Below are positions 16,517 to 24,830 of a DNA stretch of 64,000 bases, piece after piece. The stretch is from Rhodoferax lacus. GTDB taxonomy: Bacteria > Pseudomonadota > Gammaproteobacteria > Burkholderiales > Burkholderiaceae_C. The notes under the pieces were generated by a model. It worked only from the letters and a program-made list of their open reading frames with translations, was not told the origin of the DNA and did no database searches. The first letter of the stretch is position 1. Each line of letters begins with the position of its first letter. Location: assembly GCF_003415675.1 (NCBI RefSeq), contig NZ_QFZK01000012.1, positions 62,001-126,000 on the forward strand, given 5' to 3'. A program made the translations under genes and the position numbers.

Positions 16517-17676
16517 AGATTGCACTTTCCACCATCGGCAAGTTTCACACCTTTGATCTCGCACGCGAGTTGTACGCACGTGACGCTCTTGCTGGCATTT
16601 ACACCGGCTACCCGCGGTTCAAGCTGCGCAATGAAGGCATTCCGGACACACTGGTGCACACCTTTCCCTGGGTCAATGCCAGCTACATGGCGTTTCCATG
16701 GAAGCACCATCTGTCCAGGACCACCGTACAGGCTTGGGAGAACCTGAATGCCTTGACATTCAGCCGGTGGACGCAGAGCAAGCTTGTCGACTGTGATGTG
16801 TATGTAGGACTGTCTGGATCAGGCCTGCGCGCCGGGCTCAAGACACAGGCTCGGGGCGGACACTATGTGTGTGACAGGGGCTCTGCACACATCCGCGCGC
16901 AAGACCAGCTTTTGCGCGAAGAGCATGACCTGTGGTCTGTGCCCTATGCCGGCATTGATCCACGCACCATAGAACGCGAAGAAGCTGAATATGCAGCGGC
17001 TGACTGCATCACGGTGCCTTCCACTTTTTCAATACAGAGCTTTCTGGAGCAAGGTGTCAGACAAGAAAAGCTACGTCTGCTTCCCTATGGCGTAAACCTC
17101 AAACGGTTCGAACCGGTCTCCAAACCACCCGTCGGAGAGTTCAATGTTCTGTTTGTCGGTGGCATGAGCTTGCAAAAGGGTGTTCAGTATCTGGTGCAGG
17201 CCTACAGCCGAATACAACACCCCAACAAGTCATTGACATTTGTTGGCTCACCCTCTGCAGCCCTGATCAAGCTGTTGGATGACAAAGGGCTTTGGCCTAC
17301 AGATGCAAAGGTCCTGGGTCATGTGCCGCAGCAGGACTTGAAACATATCATGAGCACAAGCCATGTCATGGTTCTGCCAAGTATTCAAGAAGGATTTGGA
17401 ATGGTCATGGCGCAAGCAATGGCCTGCGGGTGTCCAGTGATCGCAAGCGACAACACGGGAGGACATGACCTCTTCGAGAATGGGGTGAGCGGCTATCTCG
17501 TCCCCATTCGCAATGTCGACGCGCTTGCCGGACGCATGCAACTGCTTGCAGACCATCCCGAGCAACAAAGGGAAATGGCTCACAAAGCCCTGCAGCAGGT
17601 AGGCAACATTGGCGGCTGGAGCACCTACGGCGACTGTGCCATGCGCATTTTTAGCGAGTTGCATAGCCATGCGTAG
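16513..17676 (+). CDS. Glycosyltransferase family 4, AT-richer than neighbours
   Basis: 387 residues from the ATG at 16513. GT-B fold: the N-terminal acceptor half starts MKIALSTIGKFHTFDLA, and the donor half contains FNVLFVGGMSLQKGVQYLV and the EGFGMVMAQAMACGCPVIAS sugar-nucleotide site. The second E of the usual E-x7-E is replaced (EGFGMVMAQ). Sampled lines of this gene are about 40-50% GC, against over 65% in the export genes upstream, suggesting separate acquisition. A longer frame upstream runs through the flippase gene and was rejected. Confidence 0.88.
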   Translation: MKIALSTIGKFHTFDLARELYARDALAGIYTGYPRFKLRNEGIPDTLVHTFPWVNASYMAFPWKHHLSRTTVQAWENLNALTFSRWTQSKLVDCDVYVGLSGSGLRAGLKTQARGGHYVCDRGSAHIRAQDQLLREEHDLWSVPYAGIDPRTIEREEAEYAAADCITVPSTFSIQSFLEQGVRQEKLRLLPYGVNLKRFEPVSKPPVGEFNVLFVGGMSLQKGVQYLVQAYSRIQHPNKSLTFVGSPSAALIKLLDDKGLWPTDAKVLGHVPQQDLKHIMSTSHVMVLPSIQEGFGMVMAQAMACGCPVIASDNTGGHDLFENGVSGYLVPIRNVDALAGRMQLLADHPEQQREMAHKALQQVGNIGGWSTYGDCAMRIFSELHSHA

Positions 17677-19252
17677 CTCCCGCTTCATGGTGGCGCTTTT
17701 CATGGCGCTGGCGCTATTGGCCTTTGCTGCGCAATTCGTAATTGACTTCACACCAGACAACATCGCAGCCAGTTGCATCGTGCTGGCTTCGTCGTTGGCA
17801 ATTCTGCTGTACATCCTGTGGACACAAGCCATACAGACGCATCCTCTGTCCACCTTTGCCATCTTTGGCTTTTGCGTGACCTCGCAGCTGGGCGCACTGC
17901 TGGCGCAATCGGCCAGCGGCGTCTCGTTGACACATAACCTGCGGCAACCCCTGGACACCTTTGCGTGGTTGGCGCTGTTCCAGGGAACGGCCATGCTGAG
18001 TCACGCGCTGTACCGCACGTTCTCCAAACCGCAGGAGCAGCAACGGCCCAACATTCTTAGGGCCATGCTGCAGCGCTTTGGCCTCTACACACCACCCACT
18101 GTGGGGACGCTGTGGATGCTGGGCCTGATTGGCCTGTGCGGACAGTTGCTGGGCAGCATCAGCCAGGGCGCGGTAGGCAAGATCGGCCAGAGCTTTGCCT
18201 TTGTAGCCTGGGCCCCGTTCCTGATTCCCATGTTTGCGGCAGAAATGGGAAGAGCCTATTGCGACAAGAAGCGCAACTACACCTTCCTGTTTATTTATAT
18301 TGGCCTGATTGCCCTGCTGGCTTTGGCGGCCAATGCACGCGGCATGATGCTCTCGGGTTTGATGACCATCAGCATCTTCTTCATGCTGCGCGCCCTGCGC
18401 AGCCTGCAGCGGGTTACTGCCTTGCAGGTTGGCAAGTTTGCCCTGCTGGGCTTGCTGGTCGCGGGCCTGTCCATCCCACTGAGCGACCTCATGGTGGCCA
18501 TGAGCATTGCCAGGAATTCGCGTGCCACGGCAACCCCCATGAAGATGGTGGAAGACACTTTCTACTATGTCACCCAGCCAGACAAGTTGAAGGCTGCCCG
18601 TGAAAGTGCCACGACAGCCAGTCGATTCGAGAGCTACGACGAGACCTATTTCGACAACCCGCTGCTGGGCCGTCTGATGGAAACCAAGTTCCACGACAAC
18701 GCCATGTACTTTGCTACTCGGCTCAGCGAGCGTGATCAGGACAGGCTCTGGGACATCACCGGCGACTTCCTGTGGACCACGCTGCCAGATCCTGCGCTCA
18801 AGGCCCTGAAGATCAAGGTGGACAAGGACGCCATGCGTTTCACCATGGGCGACTACCTGAGCCATATGGGCGGCGCTGGTGACCTGGGCGGCTACAAAAC
18901 CGGATCAGGCTTCGGCCATGGGCTGGCCATGTTTGGCATCTATTTCCCGCTCATCTATTTCTTTATCTGCCCCATCCTTTTTATGGCGGTGGATGTGCTC
19001 TCTTACCGCGCTGCACAAGGCTGCGTATTCGTCTCAGCGCTTGGCATGCTGGGCATCTGGAAGATGTTTCAGTACGGCATCACCACCGAATCATTGCAGG
19101 GCTTCTTCATGTATGTGGTACGTGGCGTACCGCAAAACATTTTGATGTATTTGCTGACGCTGTGGATTGCACGTACCTGCGCCAATGCACTGGCCACTCT
19201 GTTGGGGTCTGAACGCAAGCATCCAGCAAGAAACCGTTTGGTGCCGGGATAG
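17669..19252 (+). CDS. Polytopic membrane protein, probable polysaccharide polymerase (Wzy-like)
   Basis: 527 residues from the ATG at 17669, overlapping the upstream stop. About ten to twelve hydrophobic helices are split by a large polar loop (about 290-410: PDKLKAARESATTASRFESYDE, WDITGDFLWTTLPDP). This alternation is typical of O-antigen/Wzy polymerases, which otherwise share little sequence. The position beside a Wzx flippase and Wzz-type co-polymerase supports the call. No specific family motif is recognised, so the function is mostly contextual. Confidence 0.7.
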   Translation: MRSSRFMVALFMALALLAFAAQFVIDFTPDNIAASCIVLASSLAILLYILWTQAIQTHPLSTFAIFGFCVTSQLGALLAQSASGVSLTHNLRQPLDTFAWLALFQGTAMLSHALYRTFSKPQEQQRPNILRAMLQRFGLYTPPTVGTLWMLGLIGLCGQLLGSISQGAVGKIGQSFAFVAWAPFLIPMFAAEMGRAYCDKKRNYTFLFIYIGLIALLALAANARGMMLSGLMTISIFFMLRALRSLQRVTALQVGKFALLGLLVAGLSIPLSDLMVAMSIARNSRATATPMKMVEDTFYYVTQPDKLKAARESATTASRFESYDETYFDNPLLGRLMETKFHDNAMYFATRLSERDQDRLWDITGDFLWTTLPDPALKALKIKVDKDAMRFTMGDYLSHMGGAGDLGGYKTGSGFGHGLAMFGIYFPLIYFFICPILFMAVDVLSYRAAQGCVFVSALGMLGIWKMFQYGITTESLQGFFMYVVRGVPQNILMYLLTLWIARTCANALATLLGSERKHPARNRLVPG

Positions 19253-19254
19253 CC

Positions 19255-20445
19255 ATGAACATTGTCCTCTTCACCCACCCGCAATTTTTGCGCTCACAAA
19301 GCATGCCGCGCTTTGCGCACATGCTCAAGGATGGGTACGAAGCGCGTGGCCACACAGTGCAAATGTGGGCGCCGCAAGCGCTGGCATACCACTGGATACC
19401 TGAGGGTCGGTTCAGCAAGTGGGCTGGCTATATTGACCAGTATCTGCTGTTCCCCTTGTGGGTGATGTGGAAGACCAGCCTGCAGCCCAAGGACACCTTG
19501 TATGTGTTTGCCGACCAGGCCTTGGGGCCCTGGGTACCGCGAGTAAAGAACAAGCCGCATGTGGTGCATGTGCATGACCTGCTGGCATTGCGTTCTGCCC
19601 TGGGGCTGGTGCCAGAGAACCGCACCGGCTGGAGTGGCAGGCTGTACCAGCGCTACATACGCCACGGATTTCGGCAGGCACGCCATTTCATTTCCATATC
19701 CTACAGAACACGTGACGATCTGGAACGCTATGGACAACCCACACCCCTATCGTCCACGGTGGTCTACAACGGGCTGAATTTCCCTTATGCGCCGCTGCCG
19801 GACCAAGACGCACGGTTGTTACTGATACAAGCCGGGTTACCGGTTGCAGACGAAGGCATGTTGCTGCATGTGAGCGGCAACCAGTGGTACAAAAATGTGG
19901 CGGGGGTAATCCGGCTGTACGCCCACTATGCGCGAAAACACACGGCACCGCTCCCCCTGTGGCTGATAGGCGCCATGGGACGGGACAACCTGAAGGAAGC
20001 ATTGGCTGAAGTGCCATCGCAAGGGCAGGTTCTGTTCTTTCAGGGGCTGGACAACCGGGTGTTGCAGGCCTGCTATTCGCAAGCCAGGGTGCTTGTGTTT
20101 CCCAGTCTGGCCGAAGGCTTTGGCTGGCCTTTGATAGAAGCGCAGGCCTGTGGCTGCCCGGTGCTGACCACCGATGAGGCACCCATGAGTGAGATCAGCG
20201 GCCCGGCTGCGCGCTACCTGCCACGCCTCAAAGCCAGCGAAGACGTGCAAGCCTGGGCTGCGAATGCAGCGAATGTGCTGAACGACATGCTGAACATGAG
20301 TGCCAATGACACACAGAAGCTGCGTGCGCAGTGCGCCGCTTGGCCCGCCCGGTTTGATTCCGAGGCCGCCATTGAAGGCTATTTGCGCGTCTACCAGCAA
20401 GCGATTGCCACCACCCAGAGCCAACTGGCTATCAACAAGTCATAG
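19255..20445 (+). CDS. Glycosyltransferase family 4
   Basis: 396 residues. GT-B glycosyltransferase with KPHVVHVHDLLALRS and SYRTRDDLERYG in the N-terminal half. The donor site PSLAEGFGWPLIEAQACGCPVLTT carries a complete E-x7-E. It begins two bases after the preceding stop. Presumed to add a sugar to the repeat unit at the cytoplasmic face; specificity unknown. Confidence 0.9.
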   Translation: MNIVLFTHPQFLRSQSMPRFAHMLKDGYEARGHTVQMWAPQALAYHWIPEGRFSKWAGYIDQYLLFPLWVMWKTSLQPKDTLYVFADQALGPWVPRVKNKPHVVHVHDLLALRSALGLVPENRTGWSGRLYQRYIRHGFRQARHFISISYRTRDDLERYGQPTPLSSTVVYNGLNFPYAPLPDQDARLLLIQAGLPVADEGMLLHVSGNQWYKNVAGVIRLYAHYARKHTAPLPLWLIGAMGRDNLKEALAEVPSQGQVLFFQGLDNRVLQACYSQARVLVFPSLAEGFGWPLIEAQACGCPVLTTDEAPMSEISGPAARYLPRLKASEDVQAWAANAANVLNDMLNMSANDTQKLRAQCAAWPARFDSEAAIEGYLRVYQQAIATTQSQLAINKS

Positions 20446-20454
20446 GCCTGAAGC

Positions 20455-21609
20455 ATGCGAATTTTGCACATTATTTCCGGCGTGAACCCTAAGGGCGGCG
20501 GCCCGATTGAAGGGGTACGTCAAATTGGTCGCAAGCTCACAGAGATGGGTCACACCGTGGAGGTGCTGTCCATGGACGACCCTGCTGCTGCGTATGTGAA
20601 AGAATTTCCGCTGCCTGTGCATACCCTGGGCCCCACCGTGGGTGCATACCAATACAACGCGCACCTGGTTCCATGGCTCAAAGCCCATGCAAAAGAATAT
20701 GACGCGATCGTCATAAACGGGCTTTGGCAGTACCACAGTTTTGCTACCTGGCGCGCCCTGCATGGCAGTGATGTGCCCTATTACATCTACACCCACGGCA
20801 TGCTGGACCCCTGGTTCAAACGCACCTACCCGCTCAAGCACCTGAAGAAGTGGCTGTACTGGCCGTGGGCCGAATACCGCGTGCTGCGCGACGCAAAGGG
20901 CGTGCTGTTTACCTGTGAAGACGAGCGCTTGCTGGCACGCCAGTCATTCTGGCTTTACAAGGCGCGCGAAGCCGTAGTCAGCTACGGCACCAAGGCGCCA
21001 CCCACCAACGCAGCGCAGTTGCGCACGCAGTTTATGGCGGCCTACCCTGCGCTGCAGGGCAAACGCGTGTTGCTGTTTCTGAGCCGCATCCAGGTGAAGA
21101 AGGGCTGCGACTTGCTGATTGAGGCCTTTGCCAAGGTAGCGGACCAGGACCCCACGCTGCATCTGCTGATGGCCGGGCCTGACCAGACCGGCTGGGTAGC
21201 CGAGCTGAAGGCACTGGCACAGGCGCGCGGCATAGCGGACCGCATCAGCTGGCCCGGCATGCTGCAGGGGGACATGAAGTGGGGTGCGTTTTACAGCGCC
21301 GAAGCTTTTGTGCTGCCTTCGCACCAGGAGAACTTTGGCATTGCAGTCGCAGAGGCCATGGGCTGCGGACTGCCGGTGCTGATATCGGACAAGGTGAACA
21401 TCTGGCGCGAGATACAGGCCGATGGCGCGGGCATCGTGAATACCGACACAGTGGACGGAACTGTGCAAACGCTCACGCAATGGCTGGGCATGAGCGCAGA
21501 GGCCAAACAGGCTATGGGCGTACAGGCCAAGCAAAGCTTTGAGGCGCGCTTTACGGTGGAGGCCATGGCCAGCAGCTTGCTGGCGATCGTGCAAGAGGCA
21601 AAGCCGTGA
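20455..21609 (+). CDS. Glycosyltransferase family 4
   Basis: 384 residues. The N-terminus MRILHIISGVNPKGGGPIEGVRQI is a classic GT4 nucleotide-side start. The donor half has LFLSRIQVKKGCDLLIEAF and PSHQENFGIAVAEAMGCGLPVLIS with E-x7-E. YYIYTHGMLDPWFK resembles sequences seen in colanic-acid-type glycosyltransferases. It is separated from the previous gene by nine bases and its stop overlaps the GTG start of the next. Confidence 0.92.
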   Translation: MRILHIISGVNPKGGGPIEGVRQIGRKLTEMGHTVEVLSMDDPAAAYVKEFPLPVHTLGPTVGAYQYNAHLVPWLKAHAKEYDAIVINGLWQYHSFATWRALHGSDVPYYIYTHGMLDPWFKRTYPLKHLKKWLYWPWAEYRVLRDAKGVLFTCEDERLLARQSFWLYKAREAVVSYGTKAPPTNAAQLRTQFMAAYPALQGKRVLLFLSRIQVKKGCDLLIEAFAKVADQDPTLHLLMAGPDQTGWVAELKALAQARGIADRISWPGMLQGDMKWGAFYSAEAFVLPSHQENFGIAVAEAMGCGLPVLISDKVNIWREIQADGAGIVNTDTVDGTVQTLTQWLGMSAEAKQAMGVQAKQSFEARFTVEAMASSLLAIVQEAKP

Positions 21610-22457
21610 GCCAAGCAAGCAACATATCCGTTCTGATCCTCACGAAGAACGAGCAACAGGATTTGCCCGGCTGCCTGACTAGCGTGCAGTGGTCCGACGA
21701 TGTGCACGTATTGGACTCGCATAGCACCGACGACACGGTCGCGTTGGCACAGGCTGCAGGCGCACACACCACACTGCGCGCCTTTGACGGCTATGCAAGC
21801 CAGCGCAACTTTGGATTGAGGCTGCCCTTCAAACACCAGTGGGTTCTGATCGTGGATGCAGACGAGCGCATACCCGCATCCCTTGTGGCCGAGATGCAAG
21901 CCTTTGCTACCTCTGCCCCTGAATCGGTGGGGGCTGCACGCATGCGACGGCGCGACATTTGGTGGGACACCTGGCTTCGCCATGCACAGATATCACCCTT
22001 TTACGTCAGGCTGGTTAAAGCTGGACGCGCGCACTACGAGCGCGAGGTGAATGAGGTGCTGGTGGTGGACGGTGACATCCATGACCTGAACGAAGCCTTT
22101 GACCACTACCCTTTCTCGAAGGGGCTGGACCACTGGATTGCCAAACACAATGTGTATTCCCGCATGGAAGCCGAAGTGATCGCTTCGGGCCAGGGCATAC
22201 AGCCCTCGTGGAAGACCGCACTATTTGGGCGTGACTTCAATGAACGCAGAGGGCACCAGAAGGCGATCTTTTATCGCCTGCCGGGCAGGCCCCTAATCAA
22301 GTTCTTATACATGCTGGTTGTACGCCGCGCCTTCCTGGATGGTGCGGCCGGTATCCGCTATGCAAGCCTGCAAGCCATCTACGAATACATGATTGTTCTA
22401 AAGGTCAAAGAACTGTCACACGCGTGCCGCACGACTGCGCCAAAGTCGGTTTCATGA
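21606..22457 (+). CDS. Glycosyltransferase family 2 (WaaE/KdtX-like)
   Basis: 283 residues starting at a GTG that overlaps the upstream stop (GTGA). GT-A fold: ISVLILTKNEQQDLPGCL at the start and the metal-binding DxD as LIVDADERIP, followed by the acceptor region VNEVLVVDGDIHDLNEAFDHYPF. A hydrophobic stretch near the C-terminus (FLYMLVVRRAFLDG) suggests membrane association. The pattern matches the WaaE/KdtX beta-glucosyltransferase-like group; the actual sugar is not known. Confidence 0.88.
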   Translation: MSQASNISVLILTKNEQQDLPGCLTSVQWSDDVHVLDSHSTDDTVALAQAAGAHTTLRAFDGYASQRNFGLRLPFKHQWVLIVDADERIPASLVAEMQAFATSAPESVGAARMRRRDIWWDTWLRHAQISPFYVRLVKAGRAHYEREVNEVLVVDGDIHDLNEAFDHYPFSKGLDHWIAKHNVYSRMEAEVIASGQGIQPSWKTALFGRDFNERRGHQKAIFYRLPGRPLIKFLYMLVVRRAFLDGAAGIRYASLQAIYEYMIVLKVKELSHACRTTAPKSVS

Positions 22458-23701
22458 AAATCCTTCTGTACAGCGTCAACTTCGCACCCGAGCCTGTTGG
22501 CATTGGCAAGTACTCCGGCGAGATGGCGGCCTGGCTGGTGGCGCAGGGGCACGAGGTGCGTGTGGTGTGTGCACCGCCCTATTACCCGGAATGGAAACTC
22601 GACAAGGCCTACCAGCCGGGGCGCTACTACCGCCAGCGCTGGGAGAACGTGACCGTGTTCCGCGCGCCGCTGTGGGTGCCCAAGCAACCCGGTGGCCTGA
22701 AGCGCATTCTGCATTTGGCGTCCTTTGCCATCAGCTCGTTCCCTGTGATGCTGTCACAGTGCCTGTGGCGCCCCGACGTAGTGTTTACCGTGGCCCCCGC
22801 ACTGATCTGCGCGCCCACCGGCTACCTGACGGCCAAGCTGTGCAATGCCAAGTCGTGGTTGCATGTGCAGGATTTTGAAGTGGATGTGGCCTTCCAGATG
22901 GGCCTGCTCAAGGGCCGGCGCCTGCAGAACCTGGCGCTGGCCATGGAGCGCTGGCTGTACTGCCGCTTTGACATGCTGTCCAGCATCTCGGGCAACATGA
23001 TCAAGCAGCTGCTGGCCAAGGGCCGCACGCGCGAGAACACCTTTTTGTTCCCCAACTGGGTGGACATTGACCACGTCACGCCGCTCAAGACCGTCAGCAG
23101 CTACCGGGCCGAGCTGGGCATTGCGCCCGAGGCCACGGTTGCCATGTTCTCCGGCACGCTGGGCGGCAAGCAGGGGCTGATGGTGATACCCGAAGCCGCC
23201 AAGCTGCTGCTGCACCGCCCGGACATTGTGTTTGTGATTTGCGGCAACGGCGCCTTCAAGCCCTTGCTGCAGGCCGTGGCCGACAAGCTGCCCAACCTGA
23301 AGCTGCTGCCCCTGCAACCCTTTGACCGCCTGAGCGATTTGCTGGGCATGGCCGACGTCCATTTGCTGCCCCAGAGCCAGGATGCCGAAGACCTGGTGCT
23401 ACCCTCCAAGTTGTCGGGCATGCTGGCCAGTGGCCGCCCGGTGATTGCCACCTGCCGCATGGATACCGAGATAGCCAATGTGGTGTCGCAGTGCGGCATG
23501 GTGGTAGAGCCTGCCGACAGCGCCGCGCTGGCCCAGGCCATAGAAAAGCTGGCCGACCATCCGGAGCTGCGACTGCAACTGGGGCTGAACGCACGCCACT
23601 ATGCCGAGTCGCATGTGGACAGTGACTCGGTGCTGGGACGGCTGGAGGATGAGCTGGAGGCGCAGGTCTATGGAGAGCCAATCGGTGCCACCAGTTCCTG
23701 A
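22454..23701 (+). CDS. WcaI-family glycosyltransferase
   Basis: 415 residues from the ATG at 22454, overlapping the previous stop. It has the WcaI signature: LLYSVNFAPEPVGIGKYSGEMAAWL at the N-terminus, VCAPPYYPEWKL, WLHVQDFEVDVAFQMGLL, and a donor half ending LVLPSKLSGMLASGRPVIAT. WcaI is the fucosyltransferase assigned to colanic acid synthesis. Together with gmd and fcl downstream this supports a fucose-containing polymer, though the acceptor here is unknown. Confidence 0.88.
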   Translation: MKILLYSVNFAPEPVGIGKYSGEMAAWLVAQGHEVRVVCAPPYYPEWKLDKAYQPGRYYRQRWENVTVFRAPLWVPKQPGGLKRILHLASFAISSFPVMLSQCLWRPDVVFTVAPALICAPTGYLTAKLCNAKSWLHVQDFEVDVAFQMGLLKGRRLQNLALAMERWLYCRFDMLSSISGNMIKQLLAKGRTRENTFLFPNWVDIDHVTPLKTVSSYRAELGIAPEATVAMFSGTLGGKQGLMVIPEAAKLLLHRPDIVFVICGNGAFKPLLQAVADKLPNLKLLPLQPFDRLSDLLGMADVHLLPQSQDAEDLVLPSKLSGMLASGRPVIATCRMDTEIANVVSQCGMVVEPADSAALAQAIEKLADHPELRLQLGLNARHYAESHVDSDSVLGRLEDELEAQVYGEPIGATSS

Positions 23702-24830
23702 GCAACTGTTGCCGGGTGACCTGGTCGTCTTTCAGCCAGAGTTCGTTGAATTTGGTGGTGAAGAGCGGGTGATTCTTTCGCTGTGCCGTGAGCTGCACGC
23801 GCAGGGCAAACCGCACGCCGTGCTGTGCTATTGGGACAGCATTGGCCTTGCCAAATATGCCGAATGGCCACTGAAGGTGGTGGAGCTGGGACCCAAGAGA
23901 AACCCCGTGTCCAAGGTGCTGAGCCTGCGACGCTGTCTGCAAGATATTGCCAACCTGGGCGGGCCGGTTCCGGTGCTGTTCAATATCCAGTCGGCCTACC
24001 ATGCGGGCCTGGGCGCCCATGCGCCCTACCACCTGCGCATTCCGGACACCTACAGTCTGCTGAGCTTTGTACCGGAGGGCACGGCGCCCGTGCAAGCACC
24101 TCTGGCCACCCGCATCAAGTCGGTGGTCAGCTCGGCCATCTGCCACATGGCCACACGCAGAGGCATACAAAACGCTGTGCACCTGGTGACCAACACGGCA
24201 GCACTTCGCGATGAAATGCATCAGCTGTATGACCGCAAGGCAGAAGTTATTTATCTGGGTGGGTTTGGTATGCCGATGGTGGGCACACCACAGCGTGTAG
24301 AGGCACCCATAGAGTTGCTCACTGTGTCGCGCCTGCAGTCCAGTAAACGCATTGACTGGATCTTGCAGGCACTGGCCGATATCCAGAAAAGCGGTGCCGA
24401 CTATGCACCCTGGCGTCTGCACATTGCGGGCAGCGGGCCCGATGCGGCTGCTCTGAAGGCGCTTTCTGATAGCCTGGGGTTGGGTGCACAGGTTGTGTTC
24501 CATGGTTTTGTGAGCGATGAACAGCTCAGGGCCCTGTATGCCAGGGCGCACGTGTTTTTGATGCCAGCCAAACAAGGTTATGGCTTGCCTGCCATTGAGG
24601 CGCTGTACCAGAAGATGGGCCTGGTCGTGAGTGATGAATCCGGCGTGGTTGAAATACTGGACAACACCAGTTGGGTGGCCATTGCGCGTGGCGGCAAGGC
24701 AGGGTTTTCCAAGGCCTTGGGCGATATGCTCGGGCGGGTTACACAGCCTGGCTTCTTTGAACGGGCCCTGCCTGACTTGCCGATGGAAAAGACCTGGGCT
24801 ATCAAGCTGATACAACATCTGCAATGGTGA
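23670..24830 (+). CDS. Glycosyltransferase family 4
   Basis: 386 residues from the ATG at 23670, overlapping the end of the WcaI-like gene by 32 bases. A shorter N-terminal half precedes a clear donor domain: LLTVSRLQSSKRIDWILQAL, LHIAGSGPDAAALKAL, FHGFVSDEQLRALYARAHVFLMPAKQGYGLPAIEAL. The first Glu of the usual E-x7-E is replaced by Gln (KQGYGLPAIEAL). Its tail overlaps the start of the beta-helix gene by seven bases. Confidence 0.85.
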   Translation: MESQSVPPVPEQLLPGDLVVFQPEFVEFGGEERVILSLCRELHAQGKPHAVLCYWDSIGLAKYAEWPLKVVELGPKRNPVSKVLSLRRCLQDIANLGGPVPVLFNIQSAYHAGLGAHAPYHLRIPDTYSLLSFVPEGTAPVQAPLATRIKSVVSSAICHMATRRGIQNAVHLVTNTAALRDEMHQLYDRKAEVIYLGGFGMPMVGTPQRVEAPIELLTVSRLQSSKRIDWILQALADIQKSGADYAPWRLHIAGSGPDAAALKALSDSLGLGAQVVFHGFVSDEQLRALYARAHVFLMPAKQGYGLPAIEALYQKMGLVVSDESGVVEILDNTSWVAIARGGKAGFSKALGDMLGRVTQPGFFERALPDLPMEKTWAIKLIQHLQW

